64,000 nt of DNA, taken from positions 1,922,001 through 1,986,000 of the forward strand of contig NZ_VMSB01000001.1 in the NCBI RefSeq assembly GCF_009858245.1, written 5' to 3'. Origin of the DNA: Ornithinibacter aureus (lineage in GTDB: Bacteria > Actinomycetota > Actinomycetes > Actinomycetales > Dermatophilaceae). Below, one piece after another: positions 1 through 7,965 of this stretch. Under the pieces are notes generated by a model. The model did no database searches. It had not been told where the DNA came from and saw only the letters and a program-made list of their open reading frames with translations. Within the stretch, counting starts at the first letter, position 1, and every line of letters starts with the position of its first letter. The position numbers and the translations under genes were made by a program.

Positions 1-78
1 CCCGGGGAGCGTGCACGCGGACGCCATCAGGGCGGCGACCGCGACACCGGCAAGGGCAGCAAAGCGTCGGCGTCTCAT
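1..78 (-). CDS. N-terminus of a putative lipoprotein (cut by window edge)
   Basis: An ATG at 78 reading leftwards opens a peptide starting MRRRRFAALAGVAVA and running into a small-residue stretch that ends in Ala-Ser-Ala-Cys near residue 22. That is a signal peptide with an Arg-rich n-region, an Ala/Val-rich h-region and a lipobox-like cleavage site, so the product is probably exported and lipid-anchored. It lies downstream of holB on the same strand, 126 bp away. In related actinobacteria this slot often holds a secreted alpha/beta-hydrolase of the tripeptidyl aminopeptidase type. That identity is inference from context, since only about 26 residues are visible. Confidence 0.55.
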   Translation of the reverse strand, partial: MRRRRFAALAGVAVAALMASACTLPG

Positions 79-204
79 GGCTCGCACGATAAGCGAGCAC
101 GCTGCGCGGGGCGGAATCGAGCAGGTCACGATCCGGTCGCGGCTGCACATCGGGTGCCCCCACCGAGTCCGGCTGGAAGCGGGTCGGATGCCGCGCGGGT
201 CGCC

Positions 205-1344
205 TCAGCGGGGCAGCCGCAGCTGCAGCGCCATCGCCTCGAGGGCCAGGAGCGGGTTGACGTTGGCGCCGATGCGCTCTCGGGCGGTGCCGATCGCGTC
301 CATGGCGCGCAACAGTGCCTCGGCCTCGAAGACCTCGCTGACGCGCTGCACCACCTGGCGACTGTCCTCGTTGATGAGCGGCGTCCCGGCGCCGGTGCGC
401 AGCACGAGCGCGTCGCGGTACACCGACAGCAGGTCGACCAGCGACCGGTCGATGACGTCGCGGGTGAAGCGAGTCGCCCGGGTCTTCTGCTCCTTCTCCA
501 GCGACGACAGCTGCGAGCGGATGTGCGGCGGCTGGGTGCGCGCCGACGGATCGGCCCCGAGCACCTCCATCAGCCGGGCCCGCTCTGCGGCGTCCCGTTC
601 GCTGGAGGCCGCGGCCGACTCCTCCGTCGCGATGGTGACGAGGTCACCGGCTGCCCCCACGGCATCCCCGACGCTCGAGATCTTCGCGGCGAGCGCGACG
701 ACGTCGTGACGACGGATGCGCGCGTGCTCGTCACGGGCGAGCCTGCGCGCCAGACCGACGTGCGACTGGGCGGCCCGCGCGGCATACAGCGCCATCGGCG
801 GGTCGATGCCGTCACGCCGGGTGAGCAGATCGGCGACGGCCTCGACCGACGGGGTGCGCAGTCGCACGTGCCGCGAGCGTGAACGGATCGTGATGATGAC
901 GTCCTCGACGGAGGGAGCGCACAGCATCCACACCGTCCTGGGCGTGGGCTCCTCGAGGGCCTTGAGCAGTGCGTCGGCCGCACGCTCGGTGAGGCGGTCG
1001 GCATCCTCGACGATGATCACCCGGTAGCGCCCCACCGACGGGCTCCTGGCGGCGAGCTGGACGAGGTCGCGCGCCTGCTCGACCTTGATCGTCAACCCCT
1101 CGGTCGCGATCACGTCGACGTCGGCGTGGGTGGCCTCCAGCGCCGTGCGGCACTCGCGGCACGTGCCGCAGCCACCGTCCGGGCAGAGCAGGGCGGCCGC
1201 GAAGGCGCGAGCCGCCACCGAGCGACCCGACCCGGGTGGGCCGGTGAACAGCCAGGCGTGGGTCATCGCCGCGGGAATGCTCACCGCGTGCTCGAGCGTC
1301 GCGACGGCCACCTCCTGACCGATGACGTCACGCCAGACGCTCAC
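205..1344 (-). CDS. holB: DNA polymerase III subunit delta prime
   Basis: 379 aa. It is the clamp-loader delta-prime subunit, which helps load the sliding clamp at the replication fork. The protein begins VSVWRDVIGQEVAVATLEHA, typical for the family. A P-loop-like GPPGSGRS sits near residue 40 with Arg replacing the Walker lysine, as expected for a non-hydrolysing delta-prime. A zinc module CPDGGCGTCREC follows near residue 60, and the VEDVIITIRSR segment resembles the sensor region. The GTG start at 1344 overlaps the tmk stop as GTGA, so the two genes are translationally coupled. Longer in-frame starts would run into tmk and were rejected. Confidence 0.93.
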   Translation of the reverse strand: MSVWRDVIGQEVAVATLEHAVSIPAAMTHAWLFTGPPGSGRSVAARAFAAALLCPDGGCGTCRECRTALEATHADVDVIATEGLTIKVEQARDLVQLAARSPSVGRYRVIIVEDADRLTERAADALLKALEEPTPRTVWMLCAPSVEDVIITIRSRSRHVRLRTPSVEAVADLLTRRDGIDPPMALYAARAAQSHVGLARRLARDEHARIRRHDVVALAAKISSVGDAVGAAGDLVTIATEESAAASSERDAAERARLMEVLGADPSARTQPPHIRSQLSSLEKEQKTRATRFTRDVIDRSLVDLLSVYRDALVLRTGAGTPLINEDSRQVVQRVSEVFEAEALLRAMDAIGTARERIGANVNPLLALEAMALQLRLPR

Positions 1345-1985
1345 GGCGCGGCACCGGGGTCCGCGGCCACGAGGCCCATCACCTCGAGTCGGGCGATCAC
1401 CTGCTCGTGCAGGTGCTCGGGCGGCTGCGTGCCGTCGACGACGAGGTAGCGGTCCGGGTGCTCGGCCGCCATGGTGAGGAAGTGGTGGCGAATGGCCTCG
1501 TGGAAGGCGTCGGCCTCGGACTCGAGCCGATCGTGGGTTCCGCCCCGGCGGCGCCGGCCCTCGGCAGCGGTGATGTCGACGATGACCGTGAGGTCGGGCA
1601 CGAGGCCGTGCACCGCCCACATCTGCAGGTCGTGCACCTCGGCAGCCCCGAGGTCGCGCCCGGCCCCCTGGTAGGCGACGGAGGAGTCCGTGTAGCGGTC
1701 GGTGAGCACGACCTCGCCGCGTTCCAGGGCAGGGCGGACCAGCTGGTCGACGTGGTGGGCCTTGTCCGCGGCGAAGAGCAGCGCCTCGGCCCGGGGTGAG
1801 ACGTGGTCGCCGTGCAGGACGAGGTCACGGATCGCCGCGCCCAGTTCGGTGCCGCCGGGTTGGCGGGTGACCGTGACCGTGCACCCTCGGGCACGCAGGG
1901 CCTGCGCGAGCAGCCGCACCTGGGTCGACTTGCCCGCGCCGTCACCGCCCTCGAAGGCGATGAACAACCCGTCGTGTCCTGTCAC
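1341..1985 (-). CDS. tmk: Thymidylate kinase
   Basis: 214 aa. It phosphorylates dTMP to dTDP for DNA synthesis. The Walker A motif EGGDGAGKST lies about 11 residues in, the DRYTDSSVAYQGAGR segment (dTMP site) lies near the middle, and an Arg-rich lid (RRRGGTHDR) follows. I chose the GTG at 1985 because it gives the usual N-terminus (VTGHDGLFIAFEGGDG) and sits 7 nt after a TAGGCT hexamer. The ORF is open for 30 further codons upstream, but that stretch has no tmk character. It forms an operon with holB through a GTGA overlap. Confidence 0.95.
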   Translation of the reverse strand: MTGHDGLFIAFEGGDGAGKSTQVRLLAQALRARGCTVTVTRQPGGTELGAAIRDLVLHGDHVSPRAEALLFAADKAHHVDQLVRPALERGEVVLTDRYTDSSVAYQGAGRDLGAAEVHDLQMWAVHGLVPDLTVIVDITAAEGRRRRGGTHDRLESEADAFHEAIRHHFLTMAAEHPDRYLVVDGTQPPEHLHEQVIARLEVMGLVAADPGAAP

Positions 1986-1992
1986 GCAGGCG

Positions 1993-1998
1993 AGCCTA
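1993..1998 (-). promoter_or_regulatory. -10 hexamer of tmk-holB (leaderless type)
   Basis: TAGGCT on the minus strand ends 7 nt before the tmk GTG. Transcription would start at or next to the start codon. No clear -35 and no Shine-Dalgarno sequence are visible. Confidence 0.5.
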
Positions 1999-2077
1999 GG
2001 CCAGCGCCACGACACTGGCGTCCCACGGCATCCGCCCTTGCCTGCCCCCACCGGCACCCCATCCGGCGCCCCCACCA

Positions 2078-2139
2078 GTCGAGAGTATGCGAATCGCCGT
2101 CAGTGGAGTGCTCCCAGCGGCGATTCGCATACTCTCGAC
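2078..2139. repeat. 62-bp dispersed palindrome, family A copy 1
   Basis: Two 22-nt arms (2078-2099 and 2118-2139) are perfectly complementary around an 18-nt loop, which itself contains GGAG-TG-CTCC. The arms start GTCGAGAG and end CGAATCGCCG. A second copy with the same arm and loop lengths lies at 38824-38885. It is directly downstream of the MerR gene on the minus strand, so it could act as that gene's terminator. The repetition suggests a mobile or REP-like origin. Confidence 0.8.
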
Positions 2140-2154
2140 CAGGGCTGTGGGGGG

Positions 2155-2946
2155 TCAGAGCGCGTCGTGCCGGTCGGCGTTCGCGTGGATGGCGTCGTGC
2201 ACGTACTGCGCAAGCCCGGGCGCGAGGTCCTCGTAGGTCTTCGTGAACCTCGGGTCGGCGACGTACATGTCGGCCAGGTTCCGGTGGAACGCGTGGTCGA
2301 GGTCGTAGAACCGCTGCGCGATGTGCACGCGGTGCGTCTCGGCGGCAGCCATCGCCTCGTCCGAATCGGGGGCGGCACCCGAGGTGAGGGCGGCCACGAA
2401 CGCCGCGTTGACGGCATCCACCTCGACCTTGACCTGCTCCCAGTCGGCCGGGGTGTAGCGCTTGGTGCGAGCAGCGGACTGCTTCCACGCGTCGGTGTCG
2501 CCCCAGCGCTCCTCGGCCTCGGCCTGGTACTCGTCGGAGAATCCGTCGCCGAACAGGCCCTTGAGCTCCTCGGTCGTGGCGGGTCGGTCGTTCATCTCTG
2601 CCTCCAGTGCTGCGTCGATGGCCGTGACGAGCTCGGTGAGCTCGCCCAGCCGGGTCAGGACCGCCTCGCGCTGGCGTCGCAGGTGCTCGGATGCCGTCCC
2701 CTGCCCGTCGAGCAGGTCGCGCACCTCGGTGAGCGGCAGGCCGAGTCGGCGGTAGGTGACGACGGTCGCGAGCCGGGACAGGTCGGCATCCGTGTAGAGG
2801 CGGTACCCGGCGTGGGTGCGCGCACTCGGCACGACGAGACCCTGCGCGTCGTAGTGGTGCAGGGTGCGCACCGTGACGCCGAAGGTCTGCGCCACCTGTC
2901 CCACCGTGAGTTCCACGGATGCAGTGTGCTGGCTCGTTGCGGTCAT
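2155..2946 (-). CDS. MerR-family regulator with TipAS ligand-binding domain
   Basis: 263 aa. The N-terminal MerR winged helix (VGQVAQTFGVTVRTLHHYD, then the HAGYRLYTDADLSRL wing) occupies about residues 10-80. A dimerisation helix follows, then a C-terminal TipAS-type domain (about 125-263) with the Trp/Tyr/His-rich LFGDGFSDEYQAEAEERWG segment. TipA-like proteins bind peptide antibiotics or hydrophobic drugs and activate their own or neighbouring promoters. The ATG at 2946 is preferred over one 7 codons upstream, because the upstream one would fall inside the operator at 2962-2978. No partner gene is adjacent, so it probably regulates itself and targets elsewhere. Confidence 0.88.
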   Translation of the reverse strand: MTATSQHTASVELTVGQVAQTFGVTVRTLHHYDAQGLVVPSARTHAGYRLYTDADLSRLATVVTYRRLGLPLTEVRDLLDGQGTASEHLRRQREAVLTRLGELTELVTAIDAALEAEMNDRPATTEELKGLFGDGFSDEYQAEAEERWGDTDAWKQSAARTKRYTPADWEQVKVEVDAVNAAFVAALTSGAAPDSDEAMAAAETHRVHIAQRFYDLDHAFHRNLADMYVADPRFTKTYEDLAPGLAQYVHDAIHANADRHDAL

Positions 2947-2952
2947 GTCACC

Positions 2953-2983
2953 ACCGTGACGCCTCACGTCGCGTGAGGGTCAA
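2953..2983 (-). promoter_or_regulatory. MerR-type promoter with dyad operator
   Basis: A perfect 7-3-7 dyad, CCTCACGTCGCGTGAGG, lies at 2962-2978. On the minus strand TTGACC (2983-2978) is followed after 19 bp by a weak -10 (CACGGT, 2958-2953). The dyad sits in the overlong spacer, the classic MerR arrangement. The -10 ends 6 nt before the ATG, so the transcript would be leaderless. Confidence 0.75.
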
Positions 2984-2984
2984 G

Positions 2985-3030
2985 CCGGATGCCGGATGCC
3001 GGATGCCGGATGCCGGATGCCGGATGCCGG
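2985..3030. repeat. Tandem heptamer array CCGGATG x 6.6
   Basis: 46 bp of uninterrupted 7-bp units (CCGGATG), starting one base beyond the -35 of the MerR promoter. The unit contains the GGATGCC word that is overrepresented in the whole window. Slippage could change the copy number. Confidence 0.95.
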
Positions 3031-3082
3031 GGCGCGGCGTCGCACCTCGCGCCTCGGGTTCGCACCACAAGATTCAGGTTCG

Positions 3083-3101
3083 CACCACTGATGAAGTGGT
3101 G
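3083..3101 (-). terminator. Hairpin downstream of SCP2 gene
   Basis: CACCACT-GATGA-AGTGGTG, a 7-bp perfect stem with a 5-nt loop, lies 46 bp past the SCP2 stop. GGTTCGCACCAC also occurs twice as a direct repeat at about 3057-3089. The stem is short and has no T-run, so the call is tentative. Confidence 0.4.
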
Positions 3102-3146
3102 TCATGGTGAAGCTTCTGGCACCGGGCGAGAAAGTTCGGCGGGGCG

Positions 3147-3596
3147 TCAGCCCTTCGGGGACTCGAACCAGTTCGCCAGGGCGGTGGCCAGGCCGATGTC
3201 CCCACGGGCCTTGATCTTGCCCATCATGAACATCATCGCCGGGTTGCCGGAGCCGGTGATGAGCTTGAGGAACTCGACCGGGCCGAGCATGAGCGAGAGG
3301 TCGGGGGCCTCGCTCGCGCCCGGCTCGATGCGGCAGGTGCCGTTCTCGACGACGACCGCGTAGGTGTCGCTGCTGTCCCCCGGGCCCCCCGTGATCCGGA
3401 AGTCGATGCGTGCCGAGCGGTCGCCGGCCTTGTCGGGGCGGAACTGCGCGGGGAAGTGGGCGAAGACCGCCTCGAGGATCTCCTGGCGGTGCTCACCGCC
3501 GAGGTCGGAGCGGATGTCGGCGTCGGACATGCTCGTGATGAGGGCGAACAGGCCGGCGGGCGACAGCGATGCGATGGTCTCGGGGTTCAGCGGCAT
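3147..3596 (-). CDS. SCP2 sterol-transfer-domain protein
   Basis: 149 aa, close to a single SCP2 domain. The LFALITSMSDADIRSDLGG helix, the alternating strands around DFRITGGPGDSSDTYAVVVE and the C-terminal LMLGPVEFLKLITGSGNPAM..MMGKIKARGD helix pattern are typical of bacterial SCP2-like proteins. These bind acyl or lipid ligands in a hydrophobic tunnel; the ligand here is unknown. The ATG at 3596 is preceded by CCGGAG at a suitable distance. It follows the glycosyltransferase gene on the same strand by 24 bp, so the two may be co-transcribed. Confidence 0.85.
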   Translation of the reverse strand: MPLNPETIASLSPAGLFALITSMSDADIRSDLGGEHRQEILEAVFAHFPAQFRPDKAGDRSARIDFRITGGPGDSSDTYAVVVENGTCRIEPGASEAPDLSLMLGPVEFLKLITGSGNPAMMFMMGKIKARGDIGLATALANWFESPKG

Positions 3597-3620
3597 GACA
3601 ACTCCGGGGTCGTGCCCCGG

Positions 3621-4994
3621 TCATGGACGGCCCGGGCTGTCCCCAGAACCTACTGTCGAGTAACCCTCGGGGGCAAGGGCGCCACGCGCCGTCGCCGGGG
3701 CGCAGAGTCGCTCCACGAGGTCGGCACCCTCGCGCCCCGCGTCGTGGCTGCGCATCTCGGCCCCGATTCGCTGCGCGGCGGCTCGGTACGCCGGATCGTG
3801 GAGCACGCGCCGCACGGCCGCACGCAGCCGACGCGGCGACGGGCTCGCCGCGCGCATCCGCACCCCGACTCCGCTCCACCGGATCCGGGCACCGATCTCG
3901 GCCTTCTCCTCGCTCGACCCGACCTGGACCAGGGGCACCCCGTGGTGCAGCGCCGTCGTGACCCCGGTGTAACCGCCGTTCGCCACGCAGACGTCGACGT
4001 GCGGAAGGAGCAGGTCGTAGGGGATGAACTCACACACCCGGGCGTTCTCAGGCAACGGCATCCCGAGGTCGGCGACCAGTTCGGGTTCGGGGACACGGCC
4101 CGTGGTGACGACGACGAGCACATCCTCGTCGGCCAGGGCCCGCAGCGCCGGCACGATCAGCTCCCGCATGTCGGGCCGGATGCTGCCCTGGGTCACGTGG
4201 ACCACCGGGCGGCTCGACGCCAGGAGCTCGTCCCACCACGCCGGGGGCGACCAGTTCGCCGGCGGGTCCGGTCGCAGCGCACCGATCCAGCGAACGGATG
4301 CCGGCATGGTCGGGGTCGGGTACTCGAACGACGGCGTGCACCCCTGCAGGTGCAGCAGTGGGGACATCGACACCTCGAGAACGCTGCGGTCATCAGGTGC
4401 CAGCCCCAGGTCGGCACGTACCTCGTCGTGGTCGGCCTGTGCCTGCGCGAGGATCCACCGTCGGGTGGCCGTGCGCACGGCGTGGTTCCGCAGCCGGGAC
4501 AGCGGAGCGGACAGCGGGCCGGACATGGGCTGCAACCCCGGCCCGAATGCCGGGGTCGGCCCGTGGGCGTGCGCGATCGGCCCGTCCCCGATGGTCGCGT
4601 ACGGCACCCCGTGCACCTCGGCCAGCAGGCTCACCCCGTAGGAGAGCCCGTCGCAGAGGATCACGTCGACCGGCTGCTCGGCCAGCAGGGCGGACAGGTC
4701 AGCGACGCGGTGGCGGGCCCCACCGACGAACACGTCCGCATAGGCCCGACCGATGGCCCGGGGCCCGCGCAACCCGGCGAGCTGGGGAAACTCCGCGAGG
4801 AGCCGTTCCCCGTCGAAGTCCCGGGTGAGCCCGTAGGGCACCGGTGTCGCGCCGACTGCCTCGATGTCGTCATGGAAGTGTCGGCTGGCGAACCACACCA
4901 CCTCGTGCCCACGCTCGACGAGCCGCGCCACGATGGGCAGGGCATTACGGGTGTGGGCCGGTACGGGGACCGTCGCGACGAGGACACGAGCCAC
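3621..4994 (-). CDS. GT1-family glycosyltransferase (MGT/UGT-like)
   Basis: 457 aa. The N-terminal half (MARVLVATVPVPAHTRNALP, RGHEVVWFAS) is the acceptor-side Rossmann domain of GT-B enzymes. The C-terminal half carries VVHVTQGSI, FIPYDLLLPHVDVCVANGGY and HHGVPLVQVGSSEEKAEI, the nucleotide-sugar site of macrolide- and UGT-type transferases. The usual HGG at the donor site reads NGG here, a notable substitution. The probable role is glycosylation of a small hydrophobic acceptor, such as a drug or lipid. The GTG start lies 6 bp after the topA stop, so it is probably expressed with topA. Acceptor and donor are unknown. Confidence 0.82.
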   Translation of the reverse strand: MARVLVATVPVPAHTRNALPIVARLVERGHEVVWFASRHFHDDIEAVGATPVPYGLTRDFDGERLLAEFPQLAGLRGPRAIGRAYADVFVGGARHRVADLSALLAEQPVDVILCDGLSYGVSLLAEVHGVPYATIGDGPIAHAHGPTPAFGPGLQPMSGPLSAPLSRLRNHAVRTATRRWILAQAQADHDEVRADLGLAPDDRSVLEVSMSPLLHLQGCTPSFEYPTPTMPASVRWIGALRPDPPANWSPPAWWDELLASSRPVVHVTQGSIRPDMRELIVPALRALADEDVLVVVTTGRVPEPELVADLGMPLPENARVCEFIPYDLLLPHVDVCVANGGYTGVTTALHHGVPLVQVGSSEEKAEIGARIRWSGVGVRMRAASPSPRRLRAAVRRVLHDPAYRAAAQRIGAEMRSHDAGREGADLVERLCAPATARGALAPEGYSTVGSGDSPGRP

Positions 4995-5000
4995 CGCGCG

Positions 5001-7850
5001 TCACTCCTTCGTGGCGGTCGACTTTCGCGTCGCCGCCGACTTCGTCGCGGTCTTGGTCGCAGTCTTCTTGACCGCGGTCTTCTTCGCCGCGGCCTTGCGG
5101 GTCGTGGCCTTCTTCGCCGGTGCCTTCTTCGCGGTGCGCTTGACCGGCCCGCGGGCCCGCTTGTCGGCGAGCAGCTCGTACCCGCGCTCGGGCGAGATCC
5201 GCTCGGGGTCGTCGTCCTTGCGCAGGGTCGCGTTCGTCTCGCCGTCGGTGACGTACGGGCCGAACCGCCCGTCCTTGACGACGACCGGCCGCCCCGACAC
5301 GGGGTCGTTGCCGAGCTCGGCCAGCGGCGGCTTCGCCGCGGCCCGACCGCGCTGCTTGGGCTGCGCGTAGATCGCGAGCGCCTGCTCGAGGGTGATGTCG
5401 AACAGCTGCTGCTCGGTCTCGAGCGAGCGGGAGTCGGTGCCCTTCTTCAGGTACGGCCCGTAACGCCCGTTCTGCGCGGTGATCTCCTCGCCCGACTCGG
5501 GGTCGGCGCCGACGACGCGCGGCAGCGAAAGCAGCTTCAGGGCGGTGTCGAGGTCGATCGTCGCGAGGTCCATGTCCTTGAACAGGGATGCCGTGCGCGG
5601 CTTGGGCTTGACCGCCTTGCCGCGCCCCTTGGTCGCCCCCGGAGCCGGCGCCTCGTTCACCTCCGGCAGCACCTCGGTCACGTAGGGGCCGTAGCGCCCC
5701 GCCTTCGCGACGATGTCGCGCCCCGTGGCCGGGTCCTGGCCGAGCACCCGGCCGTCGTCGGCCGCGGTGGCGAGCAGCTCGCGCGCCATGGCGGGCGTCA
5801 GCTCGTCGGGGGCGATGTCGTCACCGATCGTGGCCCGGCGGGGCGCCACCGGAGCGCCGTCCTCCCCGAGCGCCGCGGCGTCGGTGACCTCGCCGGTCTT
5901 GGGATCCACTCCGGCGGGCACGACCTCCTCGACGTACGGGCCGTAGCGGCCGACCCGCACGACGATCCCGTCGCCAATGTCGATGGTGGAGATGGCCCGG
6001 GCGTCGATGTCGCCGAGGTCCTCGACGAGGTCCCGCAGACCCTGCGAGGACTTCGCCTCGTCGCCGAAGTAGAACCGGCGCAACCACTCGGCCCGGCGGG
6101 CGTCGCCGCGGGCGATGGCGTCGAGGTCCTCCTCCATGGAGGCGGTGAAGCCGTAGTCGACCAGCCGGGGGAAGTGCTCCTCCATGAGCCGGGTCACCGC
6201 GAACGCGAGCCAGCTCGGGATGAGCGCCGACCCGCGGTTGGACACGTACCCGCGGTCCTGGATGGTGCCGATCGTCGAGGCGTAGGTCGAGGGGCGGCCG
6301 ATGCCGCGCTCCTCCATGGCCTTGACGAGGGTGGCCTCGGTGTAGCGCGGCGGGGGCGAGGTCTCGTGACCCAGCGCCTCGGCCCGCACCGTGCGCAGCG
6401 CGGCACCTTCGCCGAGCCGGGGCAGGCGGCGCTCCTCCTGCGCCTCCTCCTTGCGCTTGGGAGCCTGCTTCTCGTCACGACCCTCCTCGTAGGCGGCGAG
6501 GAAGCCCCGGAAGGTGATGACGGTGCCGGATGCCGACAGCTCGACGGACGCTACCGGCGCGCCGTCGGGCAGGGTCGCCCCCAACCGCAGGGATGCCGTG
6601 GAGCCGCGCGCGTCGGCCATCTGCGACGCGACCGTGCGCTTCCAGATCAGCTCGTAGAGGGCGAACTCCTCGCCGCGCAGCTCACCCCTGACCTGGGCCG
6701 GGGTGCGGAACCTGTCACCCGCGGGGCGGATGGCTTCGTGGGCCTCCTGGGCGTTCTTGACCTTCTTCTCGTAGCGACGCGGCGAGTCCGGCACGTACTC
6801 GGCGCCGTAGAGCTCACGGGCCTGCTGGCGCGCCGCCGACAACGCGGCATCCGAGAGCGAGGTGCTGTCGGTTCGCATGTACGTGATGTAGCCGTTCTCG
6901 TACAACCGCTGGGCAACGCGCATGGCATTGCGGCTGTTCAGACGCAGCTTGCGCGAGGCCTCCTGCTGGAGGGTGCTCGTCGTGAACGGGGCGCTCGGGC
7001 GGCGCGTGTACGGCTTCTCGGAGACCTCGGTGACGACGACCTCGGATGCCGGCAGCGCGTCGGCGATGCCGCGGGCCGTGGCCTCGTCGACCTGGACGGC
7101 CTTGGCGTTGGCCAGGGTGCCGTCGTCGGCGAAGTCGCGCCCGGTGGCGACCCGGTTGCCGTCGACACCGGTGAGGCGTGCGGTGAACAGGTTGGCCTCG
7201 GTGTCGGGGGTGACGTCGGCCTCGACGTCCCAGTAGCTCGCGGAGCGGAAGGCCATACGCTCGCGCTCACGCTCGACCACGAGGCGGGTCGCGACCGACT
7301 GCACGCGGCCGGCGGACAAACCGGCCTTGACCTTGCGCCACAGGACGGGGCTGACCTCGTAGCCGTAGAGGCGGTCGAGGATGCGGCGTGTCTCCTGGGC
7401 GTCGACGAGGTGGGTGTCGACGTCGCGGGTGGAGTTGGCGGCGCGCTGGATGGCCTCCTTGGTGATCTCGTGGAAGACCATGCGCTTGACCGGAACGGTG
7501 GGCTGGAGCGTCTCGAGCAGGTGCCACGCGATGGCCTCGCCCTCGCGGTCCTCATCAGTGGCCAGGTAGAGCTCGTCGGCGCCCTTGAGCAGCGCCTTCA
7601 GTTCGCGGACCTTCTTCCTCTTGTCGGCGTCGACGACGTAGAAGGGCTCGAAGTCGGCGTCGATGTTGACGCCGAAGCGGCCGAACGGGCCCTTCTTCAT
7701 CTCGGCGGGCATCTCGCTGGGGGTCGGGATGTCGCGGATGTGGCCGACCGAGGCCTCGACGTCCCAGTCGGGGCCGAGGTACCCCGCGATCGTGCGGGCC
7801 TTTGCCGGGGACTCGACGATGACGAGCTTGCGTCCTGCCAAGGGGTTCAC
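5001..7850 (-). CDS. topA: DNA topoisomerase I
   Basis: 949 aa. It relaxes negative supercoils through a 5'-phosphotyrosyl intermediate. The TOPRIM domain starts KLVIVESPAKARTIAGYLG. The catalytic tyrosine is in YITYMRTDSTSLS near residue 315. The C-terminal part has repeated NGRYGPYL/DGRFGPYV modules typical of actinobacterial TopA, then a Lys/Ala/Thr-rich tail (about the last 50 residues) known to bind DNA and aid processivity. The GTG at 7850 (VNPLAGRKLVIVESPAKA) is chosen over a start 31 codons upstream because it matches the family N-terminus and has GGAACAG before it. Confidence 0.95.
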   Translation of the reverse strand: MNPLAGRKLVIVESPAKARTIAGYLGPDWDVEASVGHIRDIPTPSEMPAEMKKGPFGRFGVNIDADFEPFYVVDADKRKKVRELKALLKGADELYLATDEDREGEAIAWHLLETLQPTVPVKRMVFHEITKEAIQRAANSTRDVDTHLVDAQETRRILDRLYGYEVSPVLWRKVKAGLSAGRVQSVATRLVVERERERMAFRSASYWDVEADVTPDTEANLFTARLTGVDGNRVATGRDFADDGTLANAKAVQVDEATARGIADALPASEVVVTEVSEKPYTRRPSAPFTTSTLQQEASRKLRLNSRNAMRVAQRLYENGYITYMRTDSTSLSDAALSAARQQARELYGAEYVPDSPRRYEKKVKNAQEAHEAIRPAGDRFRTPAQVRGELRGEEFALYELIWKRTVASQMADARGSTASLRLGATLPDGAPVASVELSASGTVITFRGFLAAYEEGRDEKQAPKRKEEAQEERRLPRLGEGAALRTVRAEALGHETSPPPRYTEATLVKAMEERGIGRPSTYASTIGTIQDRGYVSNRGSALIPSWLAFAVTRLMEEHFPRLVDYGFTASMEEDLDAIARGDARRAEWLRRFYFGDEAKSSQGLRDLVEDLGDIDARAISTIDIGDGIVVRVGRYGPYVEEVVPAGVDPKTGEVTDAAALGEDGAPVAPRRATIGDDIAPDELTPAMARELLATAADDGRVLGQDPATGRDIVAKAGRYGPYVTEVLPEVNEAPAPGATKGRGKAVKPKPRTASLFKDMDLATIDLDTALKLLSLPRVVGADPESGEEITAQNGRYGPYLKKGTDSRSLETEQQLFDITLEQALAIYAQPKQRGRAAAKPPLAELGNDPVSGRPVVVKDGRFGPYVTDGETNATLRKDDDPERISPERGYELLADKRARGPVKRTAKKAPAKKATTRKAAAKKTAVKKTATKTATKSAATRKSTATKE

Positions 7851-7965
7851 CTGTTCCGTTTCCGTTTCCCCACGTGCAGCGGATTCGTCGCTGCTCCGAC
7901 GTGGGAACGCCCTGACCGTAGCGCCCCGCCCCGGGAGACGCACACACGGCCCCTCCTGCGCGGGG

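Noticed and set aside
2985-3030. CRISPR array
   Set aside because: The 7-bp units are contiguous, without spacers, and there are no cas genes.
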